NCBI GenBank assembly: GCA_018064305.1
Contig: JAGHVP010000060.1
Span: forward strand, 1-7,024
Source: Candidatus Equibacterium intestinale
GTDB lineage: Bacteria; Bacteroidota; Bacteroidia; Bacteroidales; UBA932
Reading direction: 5' to 3'
DNA: 7,024 nt
Position 1 is the first letter of the stretch, and the number at the start of each line of letters is the position of its first letter. Positions 1-6,472 of the stretch are shown one piece after another. The notes beneath the pieces are model-generated. The model ran no database searches, was not told where the DNA came from, and saw nothing but the letters and a program-made list of their open reading frames with translations. A program made the translations under genes and the position numbers.

Positions 1-1755
1 GTGGAAGAATATCTAACCGCAGCCCGCAAGAAGCCATAGCGCGAGCGTATCGCCCAGACACGCACCGTCACCGGTGTCTTCTCGGGTTCATACGCAAAGA
101 ACCCCCTCACAGGAGAGATGGTTCCCGTATGGATTTCCGAGTATGTACTGGCAGGCTACGGCACAGGCGCCATCATGGCAGTGCCTGCACACGACAGCCG
201 CGACTACGCATTCGCAAAGACATTCAACCTCCCCATCATACCCCTTATCGAAGGATGTGACGTAAGCCAGGAGAGCTTCGATGCCAAGGAAGGCATCATG
301 TGCAACTCTGGTTTCCTCAGCGGTATGACAGTGAAGGAAGCAATCCCTGCAGCAATCGACTATGTCGAAAAGATGGGTATCGGCAAGCGCAAGATCAACT
401 TCCGCCTGCGCGACGCCATCTTCTCACGTCAGAGATACTGGGGAGAACCTTTCCCCGTATGCTATAAAGACGGCATCGCAACCCCTCTGCCCGAGAGCGA
501 GCTTCCGCTGTGCCTCCCCCAGATCGACAAATACCTTCCCACCGAGAGCGGCGAACCGCCGTTGGCTCGTGCCAAAGGCTGGGATTATGAAGGATATCCC
601 CTCGAGAAGAGCACAATGCCCGGATTCGCAGGCAGCAGCGCATACTATCTGCGCTATATGGACCCTCACAACAGCAATGCCCTTGTAAGTAAGGAAGCCG
701 ATGAATACTGGCGCAACGTAGACCTCTACATCGGAGGAACCGAGCACGCCACAGGCCACCTCATCTACTCCCGTTTCTGGAACAAATTCCTTTACGATAC
801 CGGATATGTATGCGAGATAGAGCCGTTCAAGAAGCTCATCAACCAGGGCATGATCCAGGGCCGTTCGAACTTCGTGTACCGTATCGTAGGTACTAACACA
901 TTCGTATCATACGGTCTCAAAGACCAGTACGAAACCACCGAAATCCATGTCGACATCAACATCGTGAACAACGACCGTCTCGACTGTGAAGCGTTCAAGA
1001 ACTGGAATCCCGAGTACAAGACAGCCGAGTTCATCCTTGAAAACGGCGAGTACATCTGCGGATGGGCTGTAGAGAAGATGAGCAAGTCTATGTTCAACGT
1101 TGTGAATCCCGACCAGATCTGCGAGCGCTACGGCGCCGACACACTCCGTCTGTACGAGATGTTCCTCGGTCCCCTCGAGCAGAGCAAGCCATGGGACACA
1201 AAGGGAATCGACGGTGTCCACCGCTTCCTGCGCAAGTTCTGGAAGCTCTACAGCGAAGACGACAAGGTGATTGTCACCGATGAAGCACCTTCAGCAGCAG
1301 AGCTCAAGGCACTTCACAAACTTATCGGCAAGGTTCAGTATGATATAGAGCACTTCTCATACAACACAGCAGTCAGCTCGTTCATGATAGCAGTGGGTGA
1401 ACTCACCGACCTCAAGTGCCACAAGCGCGCCGTCCTCGCCCCGATGGCAGTGCTCATCTCTCCTTTCGCCCCCCACATCGCTGAAGAGCTCTGGAGCATG
1501 CTCGGCAATACAGAAAGCATCACATACGCTCAGTTCCCCGAGTATCACGAAGAATACACCATAGAAAACACCCACGAATACCCCGTATCGTTCAACGGCA
1601 AGCTCCGTTTCAAACTCGCCCTTCCCAAAGACATGCCGCGCGAAGAAGTCGAGGCTGCAGTCCGCGGCGACGAGCGCACGGCAAAATATGTCGGAGAAGC
1701 GGGCATCCGCAAAGTGGTTGTAGTTCCCGGCAAAATCATCAATGTTGTCTGCTGA
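1..1755 (+). CDS. leuS: Leucyl-tRNA synthetase, C-terminal part, interrupted by an in-frame TAG
   Basis: Class I aminoacyl-tRNA synthetase that charges tRNA-Leu with leucine in the cytoplasm. The gene enters from the left edge, so the N-terminus with the HIGH motif is outside; about 584 codons are visible. The end of the CP1 editing domain is seen at 154-204 (GTGAIMAVPAHDSRD with the conserved editing aspartate). The catalytic core returns at about 400-450 (FSRQRYWGEPFP) and 610-780 (SSAYYLRYMDPHN, GGTEHATGHLIYSRFW). KMSKS is at 1075-1089. The anticodon-binding helical domain runs from about 1200 to 1540 and a small C-terminal domain follows to the TGA. The long segment at about 868-1070 before KMSKS is of the Bacteroidota kind. 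Codon 13 (37-39) is TAG, while the frame is LeuRS-like before it (VEEYLTAARKK) and after it (RERIAQTRTVTGVFSGSYA). If the stop is real, the only intact downstream frame starts at ATG 118 and lacks the HIGH half. Identity is very secure; integrity is uncertain. Confidence 0.95.
37..39 (+). other. In-frame amber (TAG) codon inside leuS
   Basis: Reading frame 1 from the first base gives VEEYLTAARKKP, TAG, RERIAQTRTVTG and continues without break into the LeuRS editing domain. From memory of the family, this position sits in a K-K-[ST]-E-R-[ED]-R type stretch, so the TAG most likely stands where GAG (Glu) is expected, a single G-to-T change. No frameshift explains it, because the same frame is LeuRS-like on both sides. 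It may be an error in the sequence, a true nonsense mutation or a suppressed codon. Confidence 0.85.
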
Positions 1756-1761
1756 TACACG

Positions 1762-2673
1762 ATGAGCCACAGAATTACACTTAAAGATGTCTTTGGAGAG
1801 GTAAAGGCCTATCTGCTGATTACTGTCGGCCTGCTCATATACTCTCTGGCCTGGGTCGTGTTCCTGATTCCCAACGGTCTTGTCGGAGGAGGAATCACAG
1901 GTCTCTCCACCATCATCCAATACTGCACAGGTTTTGATGTAGCATACTCGTATATCATCATCAATTCCATACTCATTGTCCTTGCAATGAAGATACTCGG
2001 CAGCGAATTCGGAGCAAAGACCATTTTTGCGATAGTGGCAGTGACTGTCTTCCTCAAGCTCCTTCCGGGCATAGTTCCCCAGAGCTTCATCACCGAATTC
2101 TCTGCTGAAAACGGCAAGATGGTCTGCGTCATCTTTGCTGGGGCCCTTGCAGGTTTCGGCATCGGTATGGCCTTCATGCAGGGAGGCAGCACCGGAGGTA
2201 CAGATATCATCGCCCTCATCATCAGCAAATACAAGCGGATATCTCCGGGTGCCATCCTGCTGATGCTGGACATCGGCATCATTGCCCTGTCACTTCTTAT
2301 CCCTAACGGTGAGAACTGGTCGCACAGGCTCACAGTGCTGATATACGGCTACGTCCTCACCGGAATCATGACCTTCACAATCGATTTCATACTGACAGGT
2401 AAGAAGCAGTCAGTCCAGCTTTTCATTTTCACGAACAAATACGAAGAGCTGGCCGACCGTATATGCAACGATGCCCACCGTGGCGTCACCCTGCTTTCCA
2501 GCCAGGGTGGATACTCGAAGACAGATGGCAAACTCGTTGTTGTGGTTGTAAAAAGGAATGAAACCAACAAAATCCTCAAACTCATCAATGAAGTTGCGCC
2601 TGAAGCATTTGTATCGATAGGCAGCGTCATGGAGGTATATGGCCAAGGTTTTGAGCCAATGAAGAAATTATAA
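1762..2673 (+). CDS. YitT family membrane protein (YitT membrane domain plus DUF2179)
   Basis: A 303-residue integral membrane protein of the YitT family, usual length for the family; the transported or sensed substrate is not known. Hydrophobic segments lie at about residues 16-37, 63-80, 86-103, 119-140, 163-181 and 190-211. Two glycine-rich family motifs are visible: PNGLVGGGITGLS (37-49) and GGSTGGTDI (141-149). Residues about 215-296 form the soluble C-terminal DUF2179 domain, ending in the typical SIGSVMEVYGQGF. The ATG lies 6 bp after the leuS stop, and a strong terminator follows the TAA, so leuS and this gene are very probably one transcription unit. No separate promoter is seen in the 6-bp gap. 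No membrane-independent function can be inferred from the sequence. Confidence 0.93.
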   Translation: MSHRITLKDVFGEVKAYLLITVGLLIYSLAWVVFLIPNGLVGGGITGLSTIIQYCTGFDVAYSYIIINSILIVLAMKILGSEFGAKTIFAIVAVTVFLKLLPGIVPQSFITEFSAENGKMVCVIFAGALAGFGIGMAFMQGGSTGGTDIIALIISKYKRISPGAILLMLDIGIIALSLLIPNGENWSHRLTVLIYGYVLTGIMTFTIDFILTGKKQSVQLFIFTNKYEELADRICNDAHRGVTLLSSQGGYSKTDGKLVVVVVKRNETNKILKLINEVAPEAFVSIGSVMEVYGQGFEPMKKL

Positions 2674-2698
2674 TTCCGATTGTAATTTTAAAATACTG

Positions 2699-2737
2699 AA
2701 AAACAGCTCTTACCGCTCGGTGAGGGCTGTTTTTTTG
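2699..2737 (+). terminator. Rho-independent terminator after leuS-yitT
   Basis: A hairpin with left arm 2703-2714 and right arm 2719-2730 forms 12 pairs (two of them G-U) around a four-base GCTC loop, and is followed at once by a run of seven T (2730-2736). The A residues at 2699-2702 can pair with the start of the T run and extend the stem. It begins about 26 bp after the YitT stop codon and separates leuS-yitT from the AraC-type genes downstream. Confidence 0.92.
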
Positions 2738-2750
2738 TCATATCAAAGTA

Positions 2751-2758
2751 TAATTTTG
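2751..2758 (+). promoter_or_regulatory. Putative Bacteroidota -7 promoter element for the AraC-type pair
   Basis: TAATTTTG fits the Bacteroidota primary-sigma -7 consensus TAnnTTTG exactly. It lies 23 bp before the ATG at 2782 and just after the terminator, so transcription would begin near 2764 with a leader of under 20 bases. The -33 element is poor: the nearest TTTG (2734-2737) is only 13 bp upstream, closer than the usual spacing of about 19. Confidence 0.55.
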
Positions 2759-2781
2759 TAACTCGAATAATCACAAACAAT

Positions 2782-3312
2782 ATGATACCAACTATCATTG
2801 CAGCCGCAATAGCGGCAATCATCTCAACAGTTGTCTGCTATCTGATAATCCATAGAAGAGATGCCGGCGGCACTGAATCCACCCGATATATGAAACCAGA
2901 AGAGAACTCGAAAGACGATGACTATCTCATATTCGAGGAAGCCGGTTCGTACAAGGCCACGGATGTCAAGAATGACATGCTGTACAACAGGCTCAAGGAA
3001 CTGATGGACACTTCGAAGCCGTTTCTGAACCCGAAGGTCAGGATGAACGACATCGCCACTGCAATAGGCACTAACACATCCACCCTGTCGAACATCATAA
3101 ACCGCAGGTTCAACATGAGCTTCACAGAATTGATAAACTCGTACAGGGTCAGGTATGCGTTGGAATACATCGCAAAGAATCCGGACGTGGCAAGCGACAA
3201 GCTCAAACGTGAATGTGGTTTCAACACTACATCCACATTCATCAATGCCTTCCACCGCCATACCGGGATGACTCCCGGGGAATATCTCAAGAAGCATAAG
3301 GCCAGACTGTAA
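2782..3312 (+). CDS. Membrane-anchored AraC-type helix-turn-helix protein
   Basis: A 176-residue protein with two parts. Residues 2-23 are strongly hydrophobic (IIAAAIAAIISTVVCYLII) and followed by HRR, as expected for a single N-terminal anchor that leaves the rest in the cytoplasm. After a charged linker (about 26-65), residues 66-172 form an AraC/XylS-type DNA-binding domain: first helix-turn-helix about 88-110 (NDIATAIGTNTSTLSNIIN) and second about 138-160 (KLKRECGFNTTSTFINAFH), closed by the typical G-M-T-P-G-E-Y. There is no ligand-binding cupin, receiver, TPR or periplasmic sensor domain. In Bacteroidota this HTH subtype is often found at the C-terminus of large sensors, so this looks like the output end of such a protein on a bare membrane anchor. 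It has its own promoter element and precedes a soluble paralogue by 5 bp. DNA target and signal are unknown. Confidence 0.85.
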   Translation: MIPTIIAAAIAAIISTVVCYLIIHRRDAGGTESTRYMKPEENSKDDDYLIFEEAGSYKATDVKNDMLYNRLKELMDTSKPFLNPKVRMNDIATAIGTNTSTLSNIINRRFNMSFTELINSYRVRYALEYIAKNPDVASDKLKRECGFNTTSTFINAFHRHTGMTPGEYLKKHKARL

Positions 3313-3317
3313 TTGTG

Positions 3318-3701
3318 ATGCCGTTGTGGAAAGGTCGCGGATATGACAGAGCTGTGAGGCGTGAGGAGGTGTTGAGGCAGGCATCTGACATCATAGCCGG
3401 GAAACGTCTTTTCCTGAATCCGGAGCTCAGGTTCAATGATGTCGTGAGGGCGGCAGGGACAAACCGCACTTATCTGTGGGATGCCATGCATTCGCTCGGA
3501 TTCGGATTCAGAGATTATCTGGCAAGATTCCGCGTGGTATATTTCATAGAACACGCCTGGCTTGAAGAGTACCGGAGCCTTTCCAACGATGACATAGCTG
3601 AAAGATGCGGATTCAGCAGCAAAAAGCTGCTGGACCGCTATCTGCAGAAAATAATAGGCATATCATTCTCCAGATACATGGAGATTGTGCGCAGGAGCTG
3701 A
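3318..3701 (+). CDS. Small soluble AraC-type helix-turn-helix protein, paralogue of its upstream neighbour
   Basis: A 127-residue protein consisting almost only of an AraC-type DNA-binding domain. The first helix-turn-helix is at about 40-60 (NDVVRAAGTNRTYLWDAMH) and the second at about 91-113 (DDIAERCGFSSKKLLDRYL). The closing G-x-[TS]-P motif is degenerate (GISFSRY, proline lost). It aligns with the upstream protein through shared landmarks: FLNP followed by R-x-N-D, GTN, and YRV/FRV before the interdomain helix. It has no membrane segment. I chose ATG 3318, 5 bp after the upstream TAA; a GTG at 3315 would add one residue. The close spacing suggests one transcript and perhaps translational coupling. 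Ten of its 18 arginine codons are AGA/AGG, against one AGA in the visible part of leuS, which suits a weakly expressed regulator. Role unknown. Confidence 0.8.
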   Translation: MPLWKGRGYDRAVRREEVLRQASDIIAGKRLFLNPELRFNDVVRAAGTNRTYLWDAMHSLGFGFRDYLARFRVVYFIEHAWLEEYRSLSNDDIAERCGFSSKKLLDRYLQKIIGISFSRYMEIVRRS

Positions 3702-3704
3702 CGG

Positions 3705-5054
3705 TTACAGGAACAGCTTGTCTATCTTCTTCAGTGAAGAAGGAAGGGCGATTACAACCACCCTGTCGTATGCCTGGATCCTGGTGCTGCCGTATGCGAT
3801 GAAAGACTCGCTGCCGCGGATCACGCCTCCTATCACTACATCGGGAGGCAGGGCGATATCCTTTACCATAGCCTTGGTAATCAGGCTGTCGGGGTTCACG
3901 ATATACTCGACTGCTTCTGCATCGGATCCGCTGAGGTATTTGATTGAACGCACCTTGCTGTTGAGGGTGAAACGGAAGATACGGCTCGCTGTGATAAGCT
4001 TCTTGTTTATCACTGCATCCACGCCCATGCTTTCGGCAAGTTTGATATACTCGATATTCTCTACCTCTGCGATAGTCTTCGGAACGCCCATCTTCTTGGC
4101 CGCAACACAAGTCATGATGTTTGTCTCTGAGCTTGAGGTGAGGGCTATGAAGGCATCACACGACTGTACATTCTCTTCATAAAGGAGGTCGGCGTTACGT
4201 CCGTCACCATTCACTATCATGGTGCGCTCCAGCGACTGTGAAAGCTCCTGGCAGCGCTTGATATCCTTCTCTATCAGTTTGATATGCGGCATGATCTTCT
4301 CCAGCTTCGCAGCCACCATCTCGCCTATCGGGCTGCCTCCCAGAATCACCACCTTGTTGACCGTTATGTCATTCTTGCCTATCACCTTCATGGCCTCCTC
4401 GACATTGTTGCGGCGCGCCATCACATAAACCATATCGCCCAGGCGCATCTTGGTGTCACGCTTCGGGATCACTGTCTGGTCGTCGCGCGAGATTGCCACA
4501 ATCCTGAAAGGAAGGTCTTCTATCGGATATACGAAGTCTGATATCTCCTTGCCTATCAGCGGAGAGTCTTCTTCAAGCTTGAACACGATAAGCTGCAGCT
4601 TGCCGTGGCCGAACTCCACGAATTCCGACATCTCGGCCTGTCGCACAAGGTCGGATATCTCATATGCCGCCATCTTTTCAGGGCAGAACAGCAGGTCCAC
4701 ACCCAGCTCGGTGAAAAGAAGCTTGTTCTCGTGAGTGAGATATTCGGTGTTATTGATGCGGGCAGTAACCTTATTCGCCCCCAGCTGTTTTGCAAGCAGT
4801 GCAGATACAATGTTGCCGTTCTGCTCCTTGTCTGGGAACACAGCAACAAAAAGATCCGCCGACTCGACCTTCGCAGCCTGCAGCACGCTGATTGACGTAG
4901 GCACACCAAGCACAGTCACCACATCGGCGTTTTCAGACGCCTTTGCAAGGCGCTCCTGATGGTCATCGATGATTGTGATATCGTGGTTGTCCGCTCCAAG
5001 GAGCTTGGCCAGATGGCATCCAACTTCGCCAGCTCCGGCAATAACTATTTTCAT
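3705..5054 (-). CDS. trkA: Trk system potassium transporter subunit TrkA
   Basis: Cytoplasmic, nucleotide-binding regulatory subunit of the Trk potassium uptake system; it gates the TrkH/TrkG membrane channel in response to bound NAD(H) or ATP/ADP. The 449-residue length fits the full two-unit form: RCK_N (about 1-120) with GAGEVG at 7-12 and acidic DD at 30-31, RCK_C (about 145-225), second RCK_N (about 233-350) with GGSPIG at 239-244 and NGDG at 282-285, and second RCK_C (about 365-449). The ATG is 3 bp downstream of the folE TAG and in the same frame, so the two genes are almost certainly cotranscribed. No trkH is in the window; it must be encoded elsewhere, whereas in Bacteroides trkA commonly sits beside trkH. 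The stop codon is 3 bp from that of the convergent AraC-type gene. No frameshift or missing motif is seen. Confidence 0.96.
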   Translation of the reverse strand: MKIVIAGAGEVGCHLAKLLGADNHDITIIDDHQERLAKASENADVVTVLGVPTSISVLQAAKVESADLFVAVFPDKEQNGNIVSALLAKQLGANKVTARINNTEYLTHENKLLFTELGVDLLFCPEKMAAYEISDLVRQAEMSEFVEFGHGKLQLIVFKLEEDSPLIGKEISDFVYPIEDLPFRIVAISRDDQTVIPKRDTKMRLGDMVYVMARRNNVEEAMKVIGKNDITVNKVVILGGSPIGEMVAAKLEKIMPHIKLIEKDIKRCQELSQSLERTMIVNGDGRNADLLYEENVQSCDAFIALTSSSETNIMTCVAAKKMGVPKTIAEVENIEYIKLAESMGVDAVINKKLITASRIFRFTLNSKVRSIKYLSGSDAEAVEYIVNPDSLITKAMVKDIALPPDVVIGGVIRGSESFIAYGSTRIQAYDRVVVIALPSSLKKIDKLFL

Positions 5055-5057
5055 ACG

Positions 5058-5654
5058 CTAACCGTTTAGTCCTATCAATCTCAGGAATTCGCCCCTCGTG
5101 CGCTCATCCTTGAGGAATACGCCGGTAAAGGCTGATGTGGTAGTGACAGAGTGCTGCTTCTCCACCCCGCGTATCTGCATGCACATGTGCGACGCCTCTA
5201 TCACAACCGCCACCCCCAGAGGATTCAGGGTTTCCTGGATGCAGTCACGGATCTGCACCGTAAGGCGCTCCTGCACCTGCAGCCTGCGGGCGAACGTCTC
5301 CACCACACGGGCGATCTTGCTCAGGCCTGTGATATAACCGTTTGGAATATATGCCACATGCACCTTGCCGTAGAAAGGCAGCATATGGTGCTCGCACATA
5401 GAATAAAGCTCGATGTCCTTTACAAGCACCATCTGTTTGTATTCTTCCTTGAACATCGCGCTGCGCAGGATTGCCGAACCGTCTTCTTCATAACCTTTTG
5501 TAAGGAACTGCATCGACTTTGCCACGCGCTCGGGTGTCTTGAGCAGCCCTTCCCTCTCCGGATCCTCACCGAGAAGGCGGAGGATTTCACGGTAGTGCTG
5601 CATCAGAGACTCGGTGGTCTGCCCGTCAAACTGCTCTATTTTCTTGTATGACAT
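5058..5654 (-). CDS. folE: GTP cyclohydrolase I
   Basis: Catalyses GTP to 7,8-dihydroneopterin triphosphate plus formate, the first step of tetrahydrofolate (and queuosine-type) pterin synthesis in the cytoplasm; a homodecamer in known members. At 198 residues it is full length. Zinc ligands are visible as Cys87 and His90 in MCEHHMLPF and Cys158 in SHMCMQIRG; the spacing Cys87-Cys158 (71) equals that of the E. coli enzyme (Cys110-Cys181). His89 and His156 match the catalytic histidines. The GTP-binding region YITGLSKIARVVETFARR (107-124) and the C-terminal TRGEFLRLI are typical. It ends with TAG where the family normally ends. The start ATG is preceded on its own strand by TAGCGT, the same six bases that precede trkA. 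It is the first gene of a folE-trkA unit and is divergent from the ABC ATPase. Confidence 0.97.
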   Translation of the reverse strand: MSYKKIEQFDGQTTESLMQHYREILRLLGEDPEREGLLKTPERVAKSMQFLTKGYEEDGSAILRSAMFKEEYKQMVLVKDIELYSMCEHHMLPFYGKVHVAYIPNGYITGLSKIARVVETFARRLQVQERLTVQIRDCIQETLNPLGVAVVIEASHMCMQIRGVEKQHSVTTTSAFTGVFLKDERTRGEFLRLIGLNG

Positions 5655-5698
5655 ACGCTACTAATCGCTAATTTATAGCAATATTAAGCATTTTATTT

Positions 5699-5707
5699 CA
5701 AAACTTA
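5699..5707 (-). promoter_or_regulatory. Possible -7 promoter element for folE-trkA
   Basis: Read on the minus strand this is TAAGTTTTG, which differs from the Bacteroidota -7 consensus TAnnTTTG only by one extra base between TA and TTTG. It would start transcription near 5690, leaving a leader of roughly 35 bases before the folE ATG. I see no convincing TTG at the -33 position. It is half of a near-palindrome shared with the opposite promoter. Confidence 0.35.
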
Positions 5708-5716
5708 GCTAACTTT
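5701..5716. repeat. Near-palindrome in the folE / ABC ATPase divergent region
   Basis: The 16 bases AAACTTAGCTAACTTT are symmetric around a perfect TTAGCTAA core (5705-5712), with a single C:C mismatch pair at positions 5704 and 5713. Allowing one extra A, the symmetry extends from CAAA at 5699 to TTTG at 5717. It includes parts of the putative -7 elements of both directions, so it may be a regulator-binding site or simply the result of two back-to-back promoter elements. Confidence 0.5.
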
Positions 5717-5717
5717 G
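5710..5717 (+). promoter_or_regulatory. Putative Bacteroidota -7 promoter element for the ABC ATPase gene
   Basis: TAACTTTG matches TAnnTTTG exactly. Transcription would begin near 5723. That leaves a normal leader of about 35 bases before the ATG at 5759 but almost none before the ATG at 5729, which helps decide the start of the next gene. No clear TTG is present at the expected -33 distance. Confidence 0.5.
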
Positions 5718-5758
5718 ATGCGGAATGGATGCCGGATGTGCCAAAAACACATTCGCAG

Positions 5759-6445
5759 ATGGAAGAAATAATCAGAATCGAAGAGGTTGAAAAGCGCTAC
5801 AATGTGGGTGAAATCACCATCAGGGCGCTTGACAAAGTCTCACTTAACGTAGCCCGCAACGAATATGTGGCCATCATGGGCCCCTCCGGAAGCGGCAAAT
5901 CCACCCTTATGAACATCATCGGCTGTCTGGACACCCCCGACAGCGGCACATATCATCTTGCTGGAGAGGACGTCGGCATGATGGATGACGATGCGCTTGC
6001 CGCCATACGCAACAGGCAGATAGGATTTGTATTCCAGGCCTTCAACCTGCTTGCCGGGCACAGTGCCCTCGACAATGTGGCACTGCCCCTGCTCTATGCT
6101 GGCGCAAAGCGGCACGAGCGCGAGGAGCGCGCTGCGTATCTGCTTGAGAAAGTGGGGCTTAAAGAAAGAATGACGCACACTCCGGCAGAGCTTTCAGGCG
6201 GGCAGAAGCAAAGGGTGGCGCTGGCACGTGCCCTTGCCTGCAACCCGCCTATAATTCTGGCAGACGAGCCCACGGGCAATCTGGATACTGCCACATCCAT
6301 TGAAATCATGTCTCTGTTCGACCAGATCCACTCGGAAGGCGGTACGGTCATACTTGTAACCCATGAAGATGACATCGCCTCGTATGCAAGGCGCATCATC
6401 AGGCTGCGCGACGGAAAAATTCATTCAGACACTAAAAATTATTAA
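5759..6445 (+). CDS. ABC transporter ATP-binding protein, LolD/MacB type
   Basis: A 228-residue ATPase subunit of an ABC transporter of the MacB/LolD/FtsE-like class, which powers lipoprotein release, efflux or mechanotransmission through separate FtsX-like membrane proteins. Counting from ATG 5759: Walker A GPSGSGKST at 41-49, Q-loop VFQAFNLL with Gln93, signature LSGGQ at 145-149, Walker B ILADE at 166-170 followed by the class-typical PTGNLD, and H-loop His202. All catalytic positions are present. An ATG at 5729 would add ten residues, but it lies only a few bases after the likely transcription start, and the family usually begins right before the MEEIIRIEEVEKRY-like strand; I therefore prefer 5759. 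No permease gene is present in the window. The next gene, an adenosyltransferase, follows 27 bp later on the same strand, probably in the same operon. Substrate unknown. Confidence 0.93.
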   Translation: MEEIIRIEEVEKRYNVGEITIRALDKVSLNVARNEYVAIMGPSGSGKSTLMNIIGCLDTPDSGTYHLAGEDVGMMDDDALAAIRNRQIGFVFQAFNLLAGHSALDNVALPLLYAGAKRHEREERAAYLLEKVGLKERMTHTPAELSGGQKQRVALARALACNPPIILADEPTGNLDTATSIEIMSLFDQIHSEGGTVILVTHEDDIASYARRIIRLRDGKIHSDTKNY

Positions 6446-6472
6446 TTTCGCACAACCAAACCTAAGCAGAAT

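Noticed and set aside
1..3. GTG at the first base as a start codon.
   Set aside because: It is an internal valine codon of LeuRS; the gene continues beyond the left edge.
37..39. TAG in leuS as a programmed pyrrolysine codon.
   Set aside because: The position appears to be an ordinary charged residue in homologues, far from catalytic residues, and pyrrolysine use is not known from Bacteroidales.
1357..1920. A 187-codon open frame on the minus strand across the leuS end and yitT start.
   Set aside because: It lies opposite two well-conserved genes, has a low-complexity shadow-like composition, and has no recognisable motif or promoter.
1809..2333. A 174-codon open frame on the minus strand inside yitT.
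   Set aside because: It is the antisense shadow of the membrane segments and overlaps a secure family member entirely.
2735..2754. TTGTCA and TATAAT resembling a sigma70 promoter before the first AraC-type gene.
   Set aside because: The spacing between them is only 8 bp, far from 17, and the host uses the Bacteroidota-type promoter, which fits TAATTTTG at 2751-2758 better.
2824..3554. Two long overlapping open frames on the minus strand opposite the AraC-type genes.
   Set aside because: The plus-strand frames carry clear helix-turn-helix domains, a promoter element and an upstream terminator; the minus frames show no domain.
3668..3683. Short inverted repeat CTCCA-GATACA-TGGAG beyond the trkA end, considered as a minus-strand terminator.
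   Set aside because: The stem has only five pairs and no T run follows directly.
3726..3742. Perfect inverted repeat CTTCTTC-AGT-GAAGAAG near the end of trkA, considered as a terminator.
   Set aside because: It lies inside the trkA coding sequence and is not followed by a T run on either strand.
5151..5651. A 166-codon open frame on the plus strand opposite folE.
   Set aside because: It is histidine- and leucine-rich shadow sequence opposite a full-length GTP cyclohydrolase I.
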